Assembly (NCBI GenBank): GCA_014381925.1
Contig: JACNKR010000040.1
Span: forward strand, 1-64,000
Source: Fidelibacterota bacterium
Lineage (GTDB): Bacteria > Fidelibacterota > Marinisomatia > SCGC-AAA003-L08 > GCA-2689995
Length of the DNA stretch: 64,000 bases
Direction: 5' to 3'
The position numbers and the translations under genes were made by a program. Positions 30,113 to 38,412 of the stretch are shown here, in pieces; position 1 is the stretch's first letter, and each line of letters opens with the position of its first letter. The notes under the pieces were generated by a model. It worked only from the letters and a program-made list of their open reading frames with translations, was not told where the DNA came from and did not search any database.

Positions 30113-30666
30113 TAAATCCCTTAATTTTCATCATTATTACTATAGATAAATTACTATATTATTACCATCTTATCTATTAGTGATATTTTTTTTACAAATG
30201 CAATATTTAATATGGTATAAAATTAAACAAGCTATAATTCTACAAAAAAAATCTAAACACTTATAGCAATCAAACTCCTCTTTTTTTGAAGTGTAAAAGA
30301 TATATGTAATGTATAAAGTCATTAAACATTCAAAACAAAAAATATTACAAAAACTAAAATCAAAGCATTCCAACACGAAAAGAGTTTAAATATTATTTGA
30401 AAAGAAAGATGGGGAAATTGAGACGTTGGGATTTAAAAAATGAGAGTAATTTATATTTACAAGTTTCTACAATTGTACATGCCAATATTTTAGCAAAATA
30501 GGATATTCAAAAGAAGCATGCACCTAATTTTTATTTTGTAGGAAGAATATATCAAATATGTAAATAAAAAGAAAAATTCGATATCAGAGGTAGTAAATTT
30601 TTAATTAATGGGACAAATTGATTAAATATTTATATTGGGGTGATCCCATTTACGAAAGAATTTCTT
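30113..30666. other. 554-base intergenic stretch, no convincing gene
   Basis: No confident gene, RNA or repeat is visible. The region holds a cysteine-rich 68-codon frame on the minus strand (30170-30376), which is probably chance, and on the plus strand a broken frame (30409-30621) with two in-frame stops. The latter is reported separately as a possible transposase relic. Such a gap is unusual in this otherwise dense window. Confidence 0.6.
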
Positions 30667-31332
30667 TTATTCAGGATACCCTATTCGTTCAAACGGATTT
30701 ACAATACTCGAAATTAAATTCCTTGAATGGGCTGAAATTCGTTTTAAATATCGAGCATAAAGTGCAAGAGTTGCACTTTGAGCAGGATCAATATCCTTCG
30801 TTTTTCCAGATATCAAACAATTTGTAATATCATCACATTGAGTAGAAATTTCAGTTTTATAATTTTTCATTAATTCTCGTCCAAGCTCAATATTTTGCTC
30901 TTTAAATGAAATTACCGATTGATTAAAAAGTTGTTTAGTATTTTCTTCTATTTTGATTAATTGCTTTTCATATATCCCTCCTTCTAATCGTTTTGGATAA
31001 TTCACAGCCAAATCATAAATATTTTTGGTATAATCGCCAATTCGTTCAATATCAATAACAATACTTACCATTACTAATCCTGAACCTAAATCTTCCCGGC
31101 CACTAATTGCTAAATGAGTCATGATTTTTCGTCTAATATCTCGTTCAAACGCATTAATTTTTTGATCCATACTATAAATATCAATTGGAATTTCAGCGGT
31201 ATCTGATTTTCTTAATGACTTTACAGACTCGTTAAACATGGTTGCATCAATATCTAGCATTTCATGACATTCAAGTAATGCCTGCTCATAAAGACTGTCT
31301 GAGTTAAAAAGTTCATAGATTTGTTTAAACAT
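30667..31332 (-). CDS. PhoU-domain phosphate regulator
   Basis: The protein has 221 residues and is predicted all-helical. The conserved PhoU metal-binding patterns are recognisable: ISGREDLGSGLVMVSIVIDIERIGDYTKNI in shortened form as IVIDIERIGDYTKN, and YARYLKRISAHSRNL with the paired E/R/H positions. PhoU proteins bind a phosphate transporter and modulate PhoR signalling. The gene directly follows the Na/Pi cotransporter gene without a gap and closes the phosphate operon, which fits a role in controlling NptA rather than Pst. Confidence 0.85.
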   Translation of the reverse strand: MFKQIYELFNSDSLYEQALLECHEMLDIDATMFNESVKSLRKSDTAEIPIDIYSMDQKINAFERDIRRKIMTHLAISGREDLGSGLVMVSIVIDIERIGDYTKNIYDLAVNYPKRLEGGIYEKQLIKIEENTKQLFNQSVISFKEQNIELGRELMKNYKTEISTQCDDITNCLISGKTKDIDPAQSATLALYARYLKRISAHSRNLISSIVNPFERIGYPE

Positions 31333-32454
31333 CTAATTTCCTCCTAGTGAAATTATGGTTAATGGAATAAAAATAAATAAAATAAATAAATAAATAATGG
31401 GTATAAACTTGTTTTTTATAGCAACATCAGAAATCCATTCAGCAAGTTTAATTGGTATATTTCTGATCGCAGGAATTGGATAAATAATCCCAATTGCTAA
31501 TAAATTAAAAAATAAATGGCTGAAGGCAGCAACCATTGCAGTAGCATCTAATGTTAAAGAAGCCAATAATGCAGTCACAGTAGTACCAATGTTTGCCCCT
31601 AGTGTATAAGGAAAAATTTGAGTCAACGATAGTACTCCTGCACCCGCCAAAGGAACAATCATTGAAGTTGTAATTGAAGAACTTTGAACTGATATTGTTA
31701 AAAACATTCCAAAAATTAATCCTCGCAATGCAGTTTTAAAAATATATTGGTCAAAGAATACTTCTACCTTTTTAAGTACTAAACTGCGTAAAAGTTTTAC
31801 AATTAAATATAGCATTATAAAAGTAATAACAACACTCAAAATAATAAAGGCAATATTATTATCAAAAGTAATAGATTCTATTTGCTTTGCTCCCCATTTA
31901 ACAGCCTTTTTTACTGGACTATTAAAAACTTGAGCCGTACTAACTTTTCCAAATAATAATGTACCTAACCCTGTGGATGCTTTTTCTAAAATACCGAATG
32001 TCATTTCAATAGGAAAAATAATTAATACCGCCATAATATTAAAAAAGTCATGGACTGTGGATGCAGCAAATGCCCTTTTAAACTCATTACCTCTATTTAT
32101 ATGGCCAATTGAAACAATTGTATTTGTTACAGTAGTTCCAATATTTGCACCCATTATCATTGGTATTGCACCTGATAATGTTAAAGCACCTCCACTCACC
32201 ATTCCAACAATTAAAGATGTTGTTGTAGAGGAACTTTGAAATAATGTAGTTGCTAATATCCCAATAAATAATGCGATGAATGGATCACTTGTGGTTGACA
32301 TTACTGTTTTTGCAAAATCACCCCCTAAATGCTTAATTCCAGTAGATAGCCCCTTAATTCCCACAAGGAACATATAAAGAGCAAATATCACACCTAATAT
32401 TTTAAGAAATGTTATTAATTTCTCATTTTTCATAAAATCTTTTGTTAATATCAT
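31333..32454 (-). CDS. Na+/phosphate cotransporter (NptA/PNaS family)
   Basis: The protein has 373 residues with about eight to nine membrane segments. It has the inverted repeat typical of the family, each half carrying a QSSS-T motif: FQSSSTTTSLIVGMV near residue 70 and VQSSSITTSMIVPLAG near 255. It imports inorganic phosphate with sodium. The first ATG at 32454 lies just after a GGGT sequence; an alternative ATG at 32433 (MKNEKLITFLKIL) fits better if transcription begins at the PhoP-box-controlled promoter noted upstream. It lies between the PhoR and PhoU genes. Confidence 0.9.
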   Translation of the reverse strand: MILTKDFMKNEKLITFLKILGVIFALYMFLVGIKGLSTGIKHLGGDFAKTVMSTTSDPFIALFIGILATTLFQSSSTTTSLIVGMVSGGALTLSGAIPMIMGANIGTTVTNTIVSIGHINRGNEFKRAFAASTVHDFFNIMAVLIIFPIEMTFGILEKASTGLGTLLFGKVSTAQVFNSPVKKAVKWGAKQIESITFDNNIAFIILSVVITFIMLYLIVKLLRSLVLKKVEVFFDQYIFKTALRGLIFGMFLTISVQSSSITTSMIVPLAGAGVLSLTQIFPYTLGANIGTTVTALLASLTLDATAMVAAFSHLFFNLLAIGIIYPIPAIRNIPIKLAEWISDVAIKNKFIPIIYLFILFIFIPLTIISLGGN

Positions 32455-32455
32455 A
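32450..32455 (-). promoter_or_regulatory. possible -10 element upstream of the Na/Pi transporter
   Basis: The minus strand reads TATGAT, one change from TATAAT, 19 bases after the end of the PhoP-box-like array. If real, transcripts would start near 32443 and translation at the ATG at 32433. Confidence 0.3.
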
Positions 32456-32474
32456 CCCTAAATTAAAATTTAAA

Positions 32475-32502
32475 TGTTAAGAAATTATTAAGAGAATATT
32501 AA
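32475..32502 (-). promoter_or_regulatory. putative PhoB/PhoP box: three 11-bp-period repeats
   Basis: In the 60-base gap between the histidine-kinase and Na/Pi transporter genes, the minus strand carries TTAATA, TTAATA and TTAACA, beginning exactly 11 bases apart (32497-32502, 32486-32491, 32475-32480). This matches the direct-repeat form of PhoP boxes (TT[ACT]A[CT]A every 11 bp) in Bacillus. The location between phoR and a phosphate transporter supports it; the AT-rich background weakens it. Confidence 0.5.
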
Positions 32503-32514
32503 TTAAAAATAAAG

Positions 32515-33573
32515 TTATTTAATTGGATTTCTAAATGGTAATAAAAATCCAATTGTCGTACCAATATGTTTTTGACTTTCAATTAATATATCCGTTTGAT
32601 GTGCATCTAATATATGTTTCACAATTGCTAATCCAAGACCACTCCCCCCCGTTTTTCTTGATCTATTTGGATCTTCTCTATAAAACCGCTCAAAAATTCT
32701 TTTTTGGTTTTCTGGTAGAATTCCAATTCCATTATCTAAAACTTTTATCATCAATTTATCTGTTTCGGTTTTAACAGATAAACGAATTATTCCTTGGTCA
32801 GAATAATTTATTGCATTTGTAATTAAATTAGAAAATACGGTTTGTAATCTATTTTTATCTGCAAATACTTCAAAATTAATTTTTTGAGGTATTGATAATT
32901 TTAACCCTCTATCATTTGCTAAATGTTCAAAATTTTCTTTTACCCAGAATAAAAATTCATTAAAATTTAACCAGTCAAATTTCATATGTAATTCCCCAGA
33001 TTCAATTCTTGTAATATCAATTAAATCTGTAAAAATAGCTTCTAATCGATATGCTTGAGATTTAATTTTATGTAAAAATTCTTTATTTACATTTTTATCA
33101 TCAATAGCACCATCTAATAGAATTTCGACATACCCTTTTAATGTAAAAATTGGTGTTTTTAACTCATGAGAAACATTTGCTAAAAATTGTGTTCGTGTTT
33201 TCCCCAGTGATTCAATTCGGGTAATATCGTTTTTAATTTTATCTATTAATTTATTTAATTCTAACTCTATTTCATTCCAATATGGATTGATTATTTCTGT
33301 ATTTACATATCTTGAAGAAGTTCTTATTTCTTTTAAAACTCTCACCACTTTATTTAATGGTGAAATATAATATTGAGTTACATTGTATATCACTATCATG
33401 AAAAAAAGAAATAATAATGGAATTATAATAATTTGATATTTAAATGTAAAACTTATTAAAACATAATTTATAAAAAAGGAAAGAAGTATTAGAAATATTG
33501 TCGAAATAATTCCAATTCGAATTGATAATTGTTTACTTGTCGAAATCATCTCTAAATACATAACCTCGCCCAC
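32515..33573 (-). CDS. PhoR-like sensor histidine kinase
   Basis: The protein has up to 352 residues. Two membrane segments lie near 20-65, followed by a HAMP-like region. The H-box is VSHELKTPI with the phosphorylated histidine, the N-box is LITNAINYSDQG, and the G-boxes are DNGIGI and GGSGLGLAIVKHIL. The layout, with no PAS domain and no large sensor loop, resembles short PhoR kinases. Start is uncertain: the longest frame begins at GTG (33573), while ATG codons at 33561 and 33549 reduce the overlap with the response-regulator gene. It is read together with that regulator. Confidence 0.88.
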   Translation of the reverse strand: MGEVMYLEMISTSKQLSIRIGIISTIFLILLSFFINYVLISFTFKYQIIIIPLLFLFFMIVIYNVTQYYISPLNKVVRVLKEIRTSSRYVNTEIINPYWNEIELELNKLIDKIKNDITRIESLGKTRTQFLANVSHELKTPIFTLKGYVEILLDGAIDDKNVNKEFLHKIKSQAYRLEAIFTDLIDITRIESGELHMKFDWLNFNEFLFWVKENFEHLANDRGLKLSIPQKINFEVFADKNRLQTVFSNLITNAINYSDQGIIRLSVKTETDKLMIKVLDNGIGILPENQKRIFERFYREDPNRSRKTGGSGLGLAIVKHILDAHQTDILIESQKHIGTTIGFLLPFRNPIK

Positions 33574-34252
33574 GCATAGATTTTATACAATCTGAATATT
33601 CTTTAAATTTAGACCTAATATTTCTAATATGAACATCAATTGTTCGCTCAGTTACAATAACATCAGCTCCTAAAACTCTATTAATTAATTCATCACGTGA
33701 ATAAACCTTATCCGGATTTGAAACTAATAATTTTACAATATCAAATTCAGTCTGAGTTAAGTTGATCGTTACTTCATTTATTTTCACAATGAATTCATCT
33801 AAAATTAATTTAAGCGGACCAAATTCTATTTCATTTGTATTAATTAATGTTCGCCGTAACAATGATTGAATTCTAGATTCTAAAACTTTCAAACTAATTG
33901 GTTTTTTTAAATAATCGTCAGCACCTGTATTAAGACCATAAATTTCATCAATTTCAGTATCTCTTGCAGAGAGAAAAATAAATGGTATAATTTTAGTCAT
34001 TGAATTATTTCTAATTTCTTGACATAATTCTATACCATTCATTTCTGGCATCATAATATCTACAACCATCAAATCAGGTAATGGGTTAAGAATTTTTAAT
34101 GCTTCCATACCATTTCCAGCTGATATCACTTTATATCCACATTTAATTAAATGATAAGTTAATAAATCTCGAATATCATCTTCATCATCCACAATTAAAA
34201 TTAATTTATTAAAAAAAGGATTAATTTTTTTACTCCATATTTCGAGCGACAA
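33533..34252 (-). CDS. PhoB-like OmpR-family response regulator
   Basis: The protein has 239 residues: receiver domain (about 17-130) with the acidic pair DDEDD, phospho-acceptor Asp in VVDIMMPEMNG and a conserved lysine in LKKPISLK, and a C-terminal winged helix-turn-helix (about 145-235) with RTIDVHIRNIRSKF. It should control phosphate-starvation genes; a PhoP-box-like array occurs at 32475-32502. The only start giving the full receiver is TTG at 34252, since a stop lies just upstream in frame. It overlaps the preceding 58-codon gene by 23 bases. Confidence 0.9.
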   Translation of the reverse strand: MSLEIWSKKINPFFNKLILIVDDEDDIRDLLTYHLIKCGYKVISAGNGMEALKILNPLPDLMVVDIMMPEMNGIELCQEIRNNSMTKIIPFIFLSARDTEIDEIYGLNTGADDYLKKPISLKVLESRIQSLLRRTLINTNEIEFGPLKLILDEFIVKINEVTINLTQTEFDIVKLLVSNPDKVYSRDELINRVLGADVIVTERTIDVHIRNIRSKFKEYSDCIKSMRGRGYVFRDDFDK

Positions 34253-34406
34253 AATAGTATAATATCAATCCTGTTCCAAGAGCAATCAAACCCTTATAAA
34301 CACCTAAGACTTCTACACCTGGTAATAATTTGGCCTCTTGTAACCAAGATAAAATTGCAAACATAATTCCAAAGCCAGATAATTGTAGCCATATATTTTT
34401 TAACAT
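34230..34406 (-). CDS. 58-residue membrane protein overlapping the response-regulator gene
   Basis: Translation of the minus strand gives a complete 58-codon frame from ATG 34406 to TAA 34230, beginning MLKNIWLQLSGFG. GGAA lies six bases before the ATG. Two hydrophobic stretches, at about 7-22 and 36-54, suggest a hairpin membrane protein with a short charged loop. It starts 14 bases after the BtuF-like gene and its last 23 bases overlap the TTG start of the response regulator, which suggests coupled translation. No family is recognised. It could tune phosphate signalling or be an unrelated small envelope protein. Confidence 0.65.
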   Translation of the reverse strand: MLKNIWLQLSGFGIMFAILSWLQEAKLLPGVEVLGVYKGLIALGTGLILYYFVARNME

Positions 34407-34420
34407 TTAATTTCCATATA

Positions 34421-35320
34421 TTAATTTTTAATTAATTGAAGCCATCCCATTTTTTCAAATTCATAAATAAATTTTTCAGGATGGATTATCTCTGAAATAA
34501 TCTCAATTGAGTTAAGAATACTAATTCCAGGTATGTTAAAATATTGGTTTACATCAACGATATACACCTTATTTTTTCGCACTGCTTTTAAATATTCCCA
34601 TTCAGGATTTGATGTTAATAATTTCATTTTATCTTCAAACTTAAAAATATTTAATCCCGAAATTCCAATTAAAACAAAATCTGGATCTTTTTCAATAATT
34701 TGTTTAAATATTTGAGCTGAATATTCTCTTGAATTAACATTATCAGAATTATCAAACAATGGCATACCTCCAGCAATCTCAATAATTTCAGAAATCCATT
34801 TACCTTCAACAATTATTGAATTATTACAATTTAAAAATAATACCTTTGGTGTGAATTTTCTCCGATTATTCTCTTCAACAATCGTTTTAATTCTAATACG
34901 CATATCTAATAATAAACGAGATACACCTTCAAAGCAATCTAATAATTCCCCTATATTTTTAATTTTTAAAAATATGTCATTTAATAATTGAGGTGAATAA
35001 AAAAAATATTTAATAGTGTTATCGCCATTTTTCTTTAATGAATTAAAAAAATAAATTGAATCTAAATAGACTTGTTTTTTTAAAAATATAATATCTGGCC
35101 TTAATTCTCGAATTAAATTAATATTTAATTTATTTTCATAATCTAAATTTTCAAGACATATAGGGATATCATGTTTTGAATTCTCAATATCACATTTAGA
35201 TGTAATTCCTACAATTTTATCAACCAAACCAAGAGAACATATAATACCCGTAACACTCGGTAATAATGAAATAATTTGGCCATTAAAAGTTGTATTTTTA
35301 GTTAAATATACTTTTTTCAT
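34421..35320 (-). CDS. BtuF-like periplasmic-binding-fold protein without signal peptide
   Basis: The protein has 299 residues. The two-lobed class III binding-protein fold is recognisable: IISLLPSVTGIICSLGLVDKIVGITSKCD at the start (cobalamin-binding BtuF/FecB family), a long connecting helix near 130-165 and IIEKDPDFVLIGISG in the second lobe. The N-terminus, MKKVYLTKNTTFNG, has no signal peptide or lipobox. No BtuC or BtuD gene is adjacent. It may bind a corrinoid or other chelate in the cytoplasm or be exported another way. It heads the phosphate cluster by position only. Confidence 0.75.
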   Translation of the reverse strand: MKKVYLTKNTTFNGQIISLLPSVTGIICSLGLVDKIVGITSKCDIENSKHDIPICLENLDYENKLNINLIRELRPDIIFLKKQVYLDSIYFFNSLKKNGDNTIKYFFYSPQLLNDIFLKIKNIGELLDCFEGVSRLLLDMRIRIKTIVEENNRRKFTPKVLFLNCNNSIIVEGKWISEIIEIAGGMPLFDNSDNVNSREYSAQIFKQIIEKDPDFVLIGISGLNIFKFEDKMKLLTSNPEWEYLKAVRKNKVYIVDVNQYFNIPGISILNSIEIISEIIHPEKFIYEFEKMGWLQLIKN

Positions 35321-35474
35321 ATAAAATTCAAATATTAAATTCTACTATAATTTATTACAGATTTTAGTTTTTCCAATTTAAATATTTATAATCTTTTTGT
35401 AATTATTTAATGTCTATTAAACCTCTTAAATTTCAGAACAGTATTTTAATAATAATTTCAATTTAAGGTAAATA

Positions 35475-35663
35475 ATGACAGCGAATTTAAATTTAAGAGA
35501 TAAAGAAAGAAATATACTTTCTAAAGTTAAAACAGAAGATGATTTTAATAAACAATATAATAAAATTGTATCAGATAGAGCGGGTCAGAACCCACCCTAT
35601 TTAGCACGGGAGATAAAAGATATTTTTGATAATTTATTTCCTAAAACAGGCGCTGATGATTAA
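35475..35663 (+). CDS. 62-residue hypothetical protein
   Basis: The ATG at 35475 has an AAGGT ribosome-binding site five to nine bases upstream, and the frame has coding-like composition in a strand where shadows are otherwise absent. The protein is charged and predicted helical, beginning MTANLNLRDKERNIL, with no membrane segment or signal. It is followed after 21 bases by the ABC exporter genes on the same strand, so it is probably the first gene of that operon. No family is recognised. Confidence 0.6.
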   Translation: MTANLNLRDKERNILSKVKTEDDFNKQYNKIVSDRAGQNPPYLAREIKDIFDNLFPKTGADD

Positions 35664-35684
35664 TTAGTAGAAATTTCTAAAATC

Positions 35685-36443
35685 ATGATTAAATTAATTA
35701 ATGTAACAAAAGAATATTTAAAACCAACAAAATCTCTTATTCCTTTTTCAAATAAAGGTTCAATAAAAGCAGTTGATAATATTTCATTTTCTTGTTCACC
35801 AAGTAAAATTTTCACACTATTAGGTCCTAATGGTGCAGGGAAAACAACAACACTTCGAATGATTGCGACTATTTTAAAACCAACTTCTGGTGAAATTAAA
35901 GTTTGCAATAATGATGTACTAGATTCTCCTGAAATTGTAAGAAAAAAAATTGGGTTTTTAACAGGAAATACAGGATTATATGACCGATTAACACCAAATG
36001 AAATGATTGATTATTTTGCAAGACTGAATCAAATTGATGAACAAAAATTATTTCAAAATAAATTAGAACTGTTTGATTTATTAGAAATTAATGAATTTAA
36101 GAATCAACGAATTGGCACATTATCAACAGGAATGAAGCAAAAGGTTTCAATTGCTCGAACTATCATTCACGATCCTGATGTAATTATATTTGATGAACCA
36201 ACATCTGGTTTGGACATTTTAACAGCTAAAAATATTTTAGAATTGATAAAATCCTGCAAAGAAAAAGGTAAAACGGTTATTTTTTCAACTCATCGCATGA
36301 GTGAAGTACGCATGTTAGCAGAAGATTTAGCAATAATCCATAAAGGAAAAATGCTATTTAATAATACATTTCAACATTTTATTTCTGAATATAGTGAAGA
36401 TTTTGAGAATGAGTTTTTAAAATTAATGGAAGCTAATAACTAA
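35685..36443 (+). CDS. ABC transporter ATP-binding protein (NatA-like)
   Basis: The protein has 252 residues. Walker A is GPNGAGKTTT near residue 47, the Q-loop region is GFLTGNTGLYDRL, the signature is LSTGMKQKVSIA and Walker B is VIIFDEPTSGLD; the switch histidine is in STHRMSE. It resembles the ATPases of NatAB/ABC-2-type exporters. Its stop overlaps the permease start by one base, so they act together. The exported substrate (Na+, drug or other) is not determined by sequence. Confidence 0.92.
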   Translation: MIKLINVTKEYLKPTKSLIPFSNKGSIKAVDNISFSCSPSKIFTLLGPNGAGKTTTLRMIATILKPTSGEIKVCNNDVLDSPEIVRKKIGFLTGNTGLYDRLTPNEMIDYFARLNQIDEQKLFQNKLELFDLLEINEFKNQRIGTLSTGMKQKVSIARTIIHDPDVIIFDEPTSGLDILTAKNILELIKSCKEKGKTVIFSTHRMSEVRMLAEDLAIIHKGKMLFNNTFQHFISEYSEDFENEFLKLMEANN

Positions 36444-37636
36444 TGGCTTGGATTATTTTTAAAAAAGAATTAATAGATATTCTCCGAGATAAAAGAACAA
36501 TATTAATTATGATTATTCTACCAATTATTCTCATTCCAGGAATTATTGCGCTTATTACCAAAGTTCAGATTCATCAAATGGAAAAAGCAAATGATAAGAT
36601 TTTAAATATTGCAGTAATAGATAATCAAAATGGTAATATTATACTTGACTCTTTAAACTTAAGAAATGATTTTAATATTATTACTGGATTAAAAAATAGT
36701 GAGATCGAAAATTTTATTCAATTGGATAGTATAGACCTTGGAATAATAATTGATTCAACGTTTGATTCCAATATTTACTTAACAAACACAGGATTAATAA
36801 ATATTTTATTTAAATCAACCGAAGACTTAAATATTGCGAATAAAAAAATAACTGGAATAATAAATTACTTTTCAGATCAAATTTCATCAAAACGTATGAT
36901 AAATTTAAATATTGATCCAACATTATTTCATCCAATAAAAGTTGAAGAACAAGACATTGCAACTAATCAAGAAAAAATAGGTAAGTCAATTGGTGGCCTT
37001 CTCCCTTATTTCTTTATTATTTTTTGTTATATGGGGAGTATGTACCCAGCCATCGACTTAGGTGCTGGTGAAAAAGAAAGAGGTACTTTAGAAACTTTAT
37101 TGTCCTCATCGGCTAATAGACAATCAATTCTTATTGGGAAACTTGGGGTGGTAATTTTATCGGGGTTATTATCTGCATTTGTTTCGATGATAGGATTGGG
37201 AGGTATGCTTCATTTTTATTCAGAAATGATACCACCGGAATTATTTAATATTATTTTTGAGATGATTACATTAAAAAATATGGCATTAATATTCTTATTA
37301 TTAATTCCATTAAATATATTTGTTGGATCGTTATTACTTTCAATTTCAATATTTTCAAAATCATTTAAAGAAGCCCAAAGTTTGGCAAACCCATTTATGA
37401 TTGTATTAATAATTCCAGTTTATTTAGGAATGATGCCTGGAATAGAATTAAGTATTACAACTGCATTTATTCCAATCCTAAATATTACCTTAGCAACTAA
37501 AGAATTATTAGCTGGGACGCTATCAAATTATTTTCTACTCATTGTAATTATATCACAAGTAATAATAGCAATTGGTGCATTAACATTTTGCAAAGCTTGG
37601 TTTAATAGAGAAGAGACACTATTTAGATCAACATAG
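36443..37636 (+). CDS. ABC-2-type transporter permease (NatB-like)
   Basis: The protein has 397 residues. One N-terminal membrane segment (about 20-42), then a large extracytoplasmic domain (about 45-180), then five to six membrane segments (from about 185 to 385). The GAGEKERGTLETLLSS motif in the second half is typical of NatB/ABC-2 permeases. It pairs with the preceding ATPase. It ends 2 bases before the convergent crotonase gene; no terminator hairpin is visible in that tiny gap. Confidence 0.9.
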   Translation: MAWIIFKKELIDILRDKRTILIMIILPIILIPGIIALITKVQIHQMEKANDKILNIAVIDNQNGNIILDSLNLRNDFNIITGLKNSEIENFIQLDSIDLGIIIDSTFDSNIYLTNTGLINILFKSTEDLNIANKKITGIINYFSDQISSKRMINLNIDPTLFHPIKVEEQDIATNQEKIGKSIGGLLPYFFIIFCYMGSMYPAIDLGAGEKERGTLETLLSSSANRQSILIGKLGVVILSGLLSAFVSMIGLGGMLHFYSEMIPPELFNIIFEMITLKNMALIFLLLIPLNIFVGSLLLSISIFSKSFKEAQSLANPFMIVLIIPVYLGMMPGIELSITTAFIPILNITLATKELLAGTLSNYFLLIVIISQVIIAIGALTFCKAWFNREETLFRST

Positions 37637-37638
37637 AT

Positions 37639-38409
37639 TTATTTTCCTTTAAAAGTTGGTTTTCGCTTTTCAATAAAAGCATTTAACCCTTCCGACCGAT
37701 CTGTCGTTTTAAATACTTTTTCAAAGTATTTCGCTTCAATTTCAAGTGCTAAAGAAATTGGATTATCGTCACCTTCATTTAATGCATTAATTGTATATTC
37801 AATTGCTTTTGGACTATTATGTCTAATTTTATTGGCGATTTTAATACATTCATTCAACAACTCATTTTGAGGAACAATTTTATTAATTAGACCAATTCGT
37901 AATGCTTCATTTGCATCAATCAATTTCCCGGATAATAATAATTCATTTGCCATACCTTTACCAACAAGTCTTCTTAATCGTTGTGTACCACCAAATCCTG
38001 CAATTAATCCAATACCTACTTCAGGTTGTCCAAATTTTGCATTATCAGATGCATATCTAAAATGACATGCCATTGCAAATTCACATCCACCACCCAATGC
38101 AAAACCATTTATTGCACCAATTACAGGTTTAGGTGAATTTTCTATTTTTTGAGTTAGTTTTTGACCTAAAATGGAATATTTTTTTGCTTGATTAGGTGTC
38201 ATTTTACTCATTTCTATTATATCTGCACCTGCAATAAATGCTTTATTACCAGTCCCAGATAAAATTATCACCTTTACCTCATTATTATTTATTGCCTCAT
38301 TAAAGCAATTATCTAATAACTCAATTACAGTCTGACTTAATGCATTAAGCTGTTTTGGTCTATCTATTTTAATAATTGAAATAGTATCTAAAATTTCAAG
38401 AGTTACCAT
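37639..38409 (-). CDS. enoyl-CoA hydratase/crotonase-family enzyme
   Basis: The protein has 256 residues. The oxyanion-hole segments AFIAGADIIEM and INGFALGGGCEFAMACH are present, and both catalytic glutamates of true enoyl-CoA hydratases are kept (GGCE and FGQPEVGIG). It probably hydrates 2-enoyl-CoA (or 3-hydroxybutyryl/crotonyl-CoA) in fatty-acid or butyrate-type metabolism. It is 3 bases downstream of trkH on the same strand, a chance operon partner by function. Confidence 0.9.
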   Translation of the reverse strand: MVTLEILDTISIIKIDRPKQLNALSQTVIELLDNCFNEAINNNEVKVIILSGTGNKAFIAGADIIEMSKMTPNQAKKYSILGQKLTQKIENSPKPVIGAINGFALGGGCEFAMACHFRYASDNAKFGQPEVGIGLIAGFGGTQRLRRLVGKGMANELLLSGKLIDANEALRIGLINKIVPQNELLNECIKIANKIRHNSPKAIEYTINALNEGDDNPISLALEIEAKYFEKVFKTTDRSEGLNAFIEKRKPTFKGK

Positions 38410-38412
38410 AAT

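Noticed and set aside
30170-30376. Cysteine-rich 68-codon frame on the minus strand
   Set aside because: It has no ribosome-binding site, an odd composition driven by AT-rich DNA and no family resemblance. Many similar chance frames occur in this window.
35321-35474. Cobalamin riboswitch upstream of the BtuF-like gene
   Set aside because: The leader lies on the minus strand before 35320 and shows no B12-box-like sequence or long structured leader in the 154-base gap.
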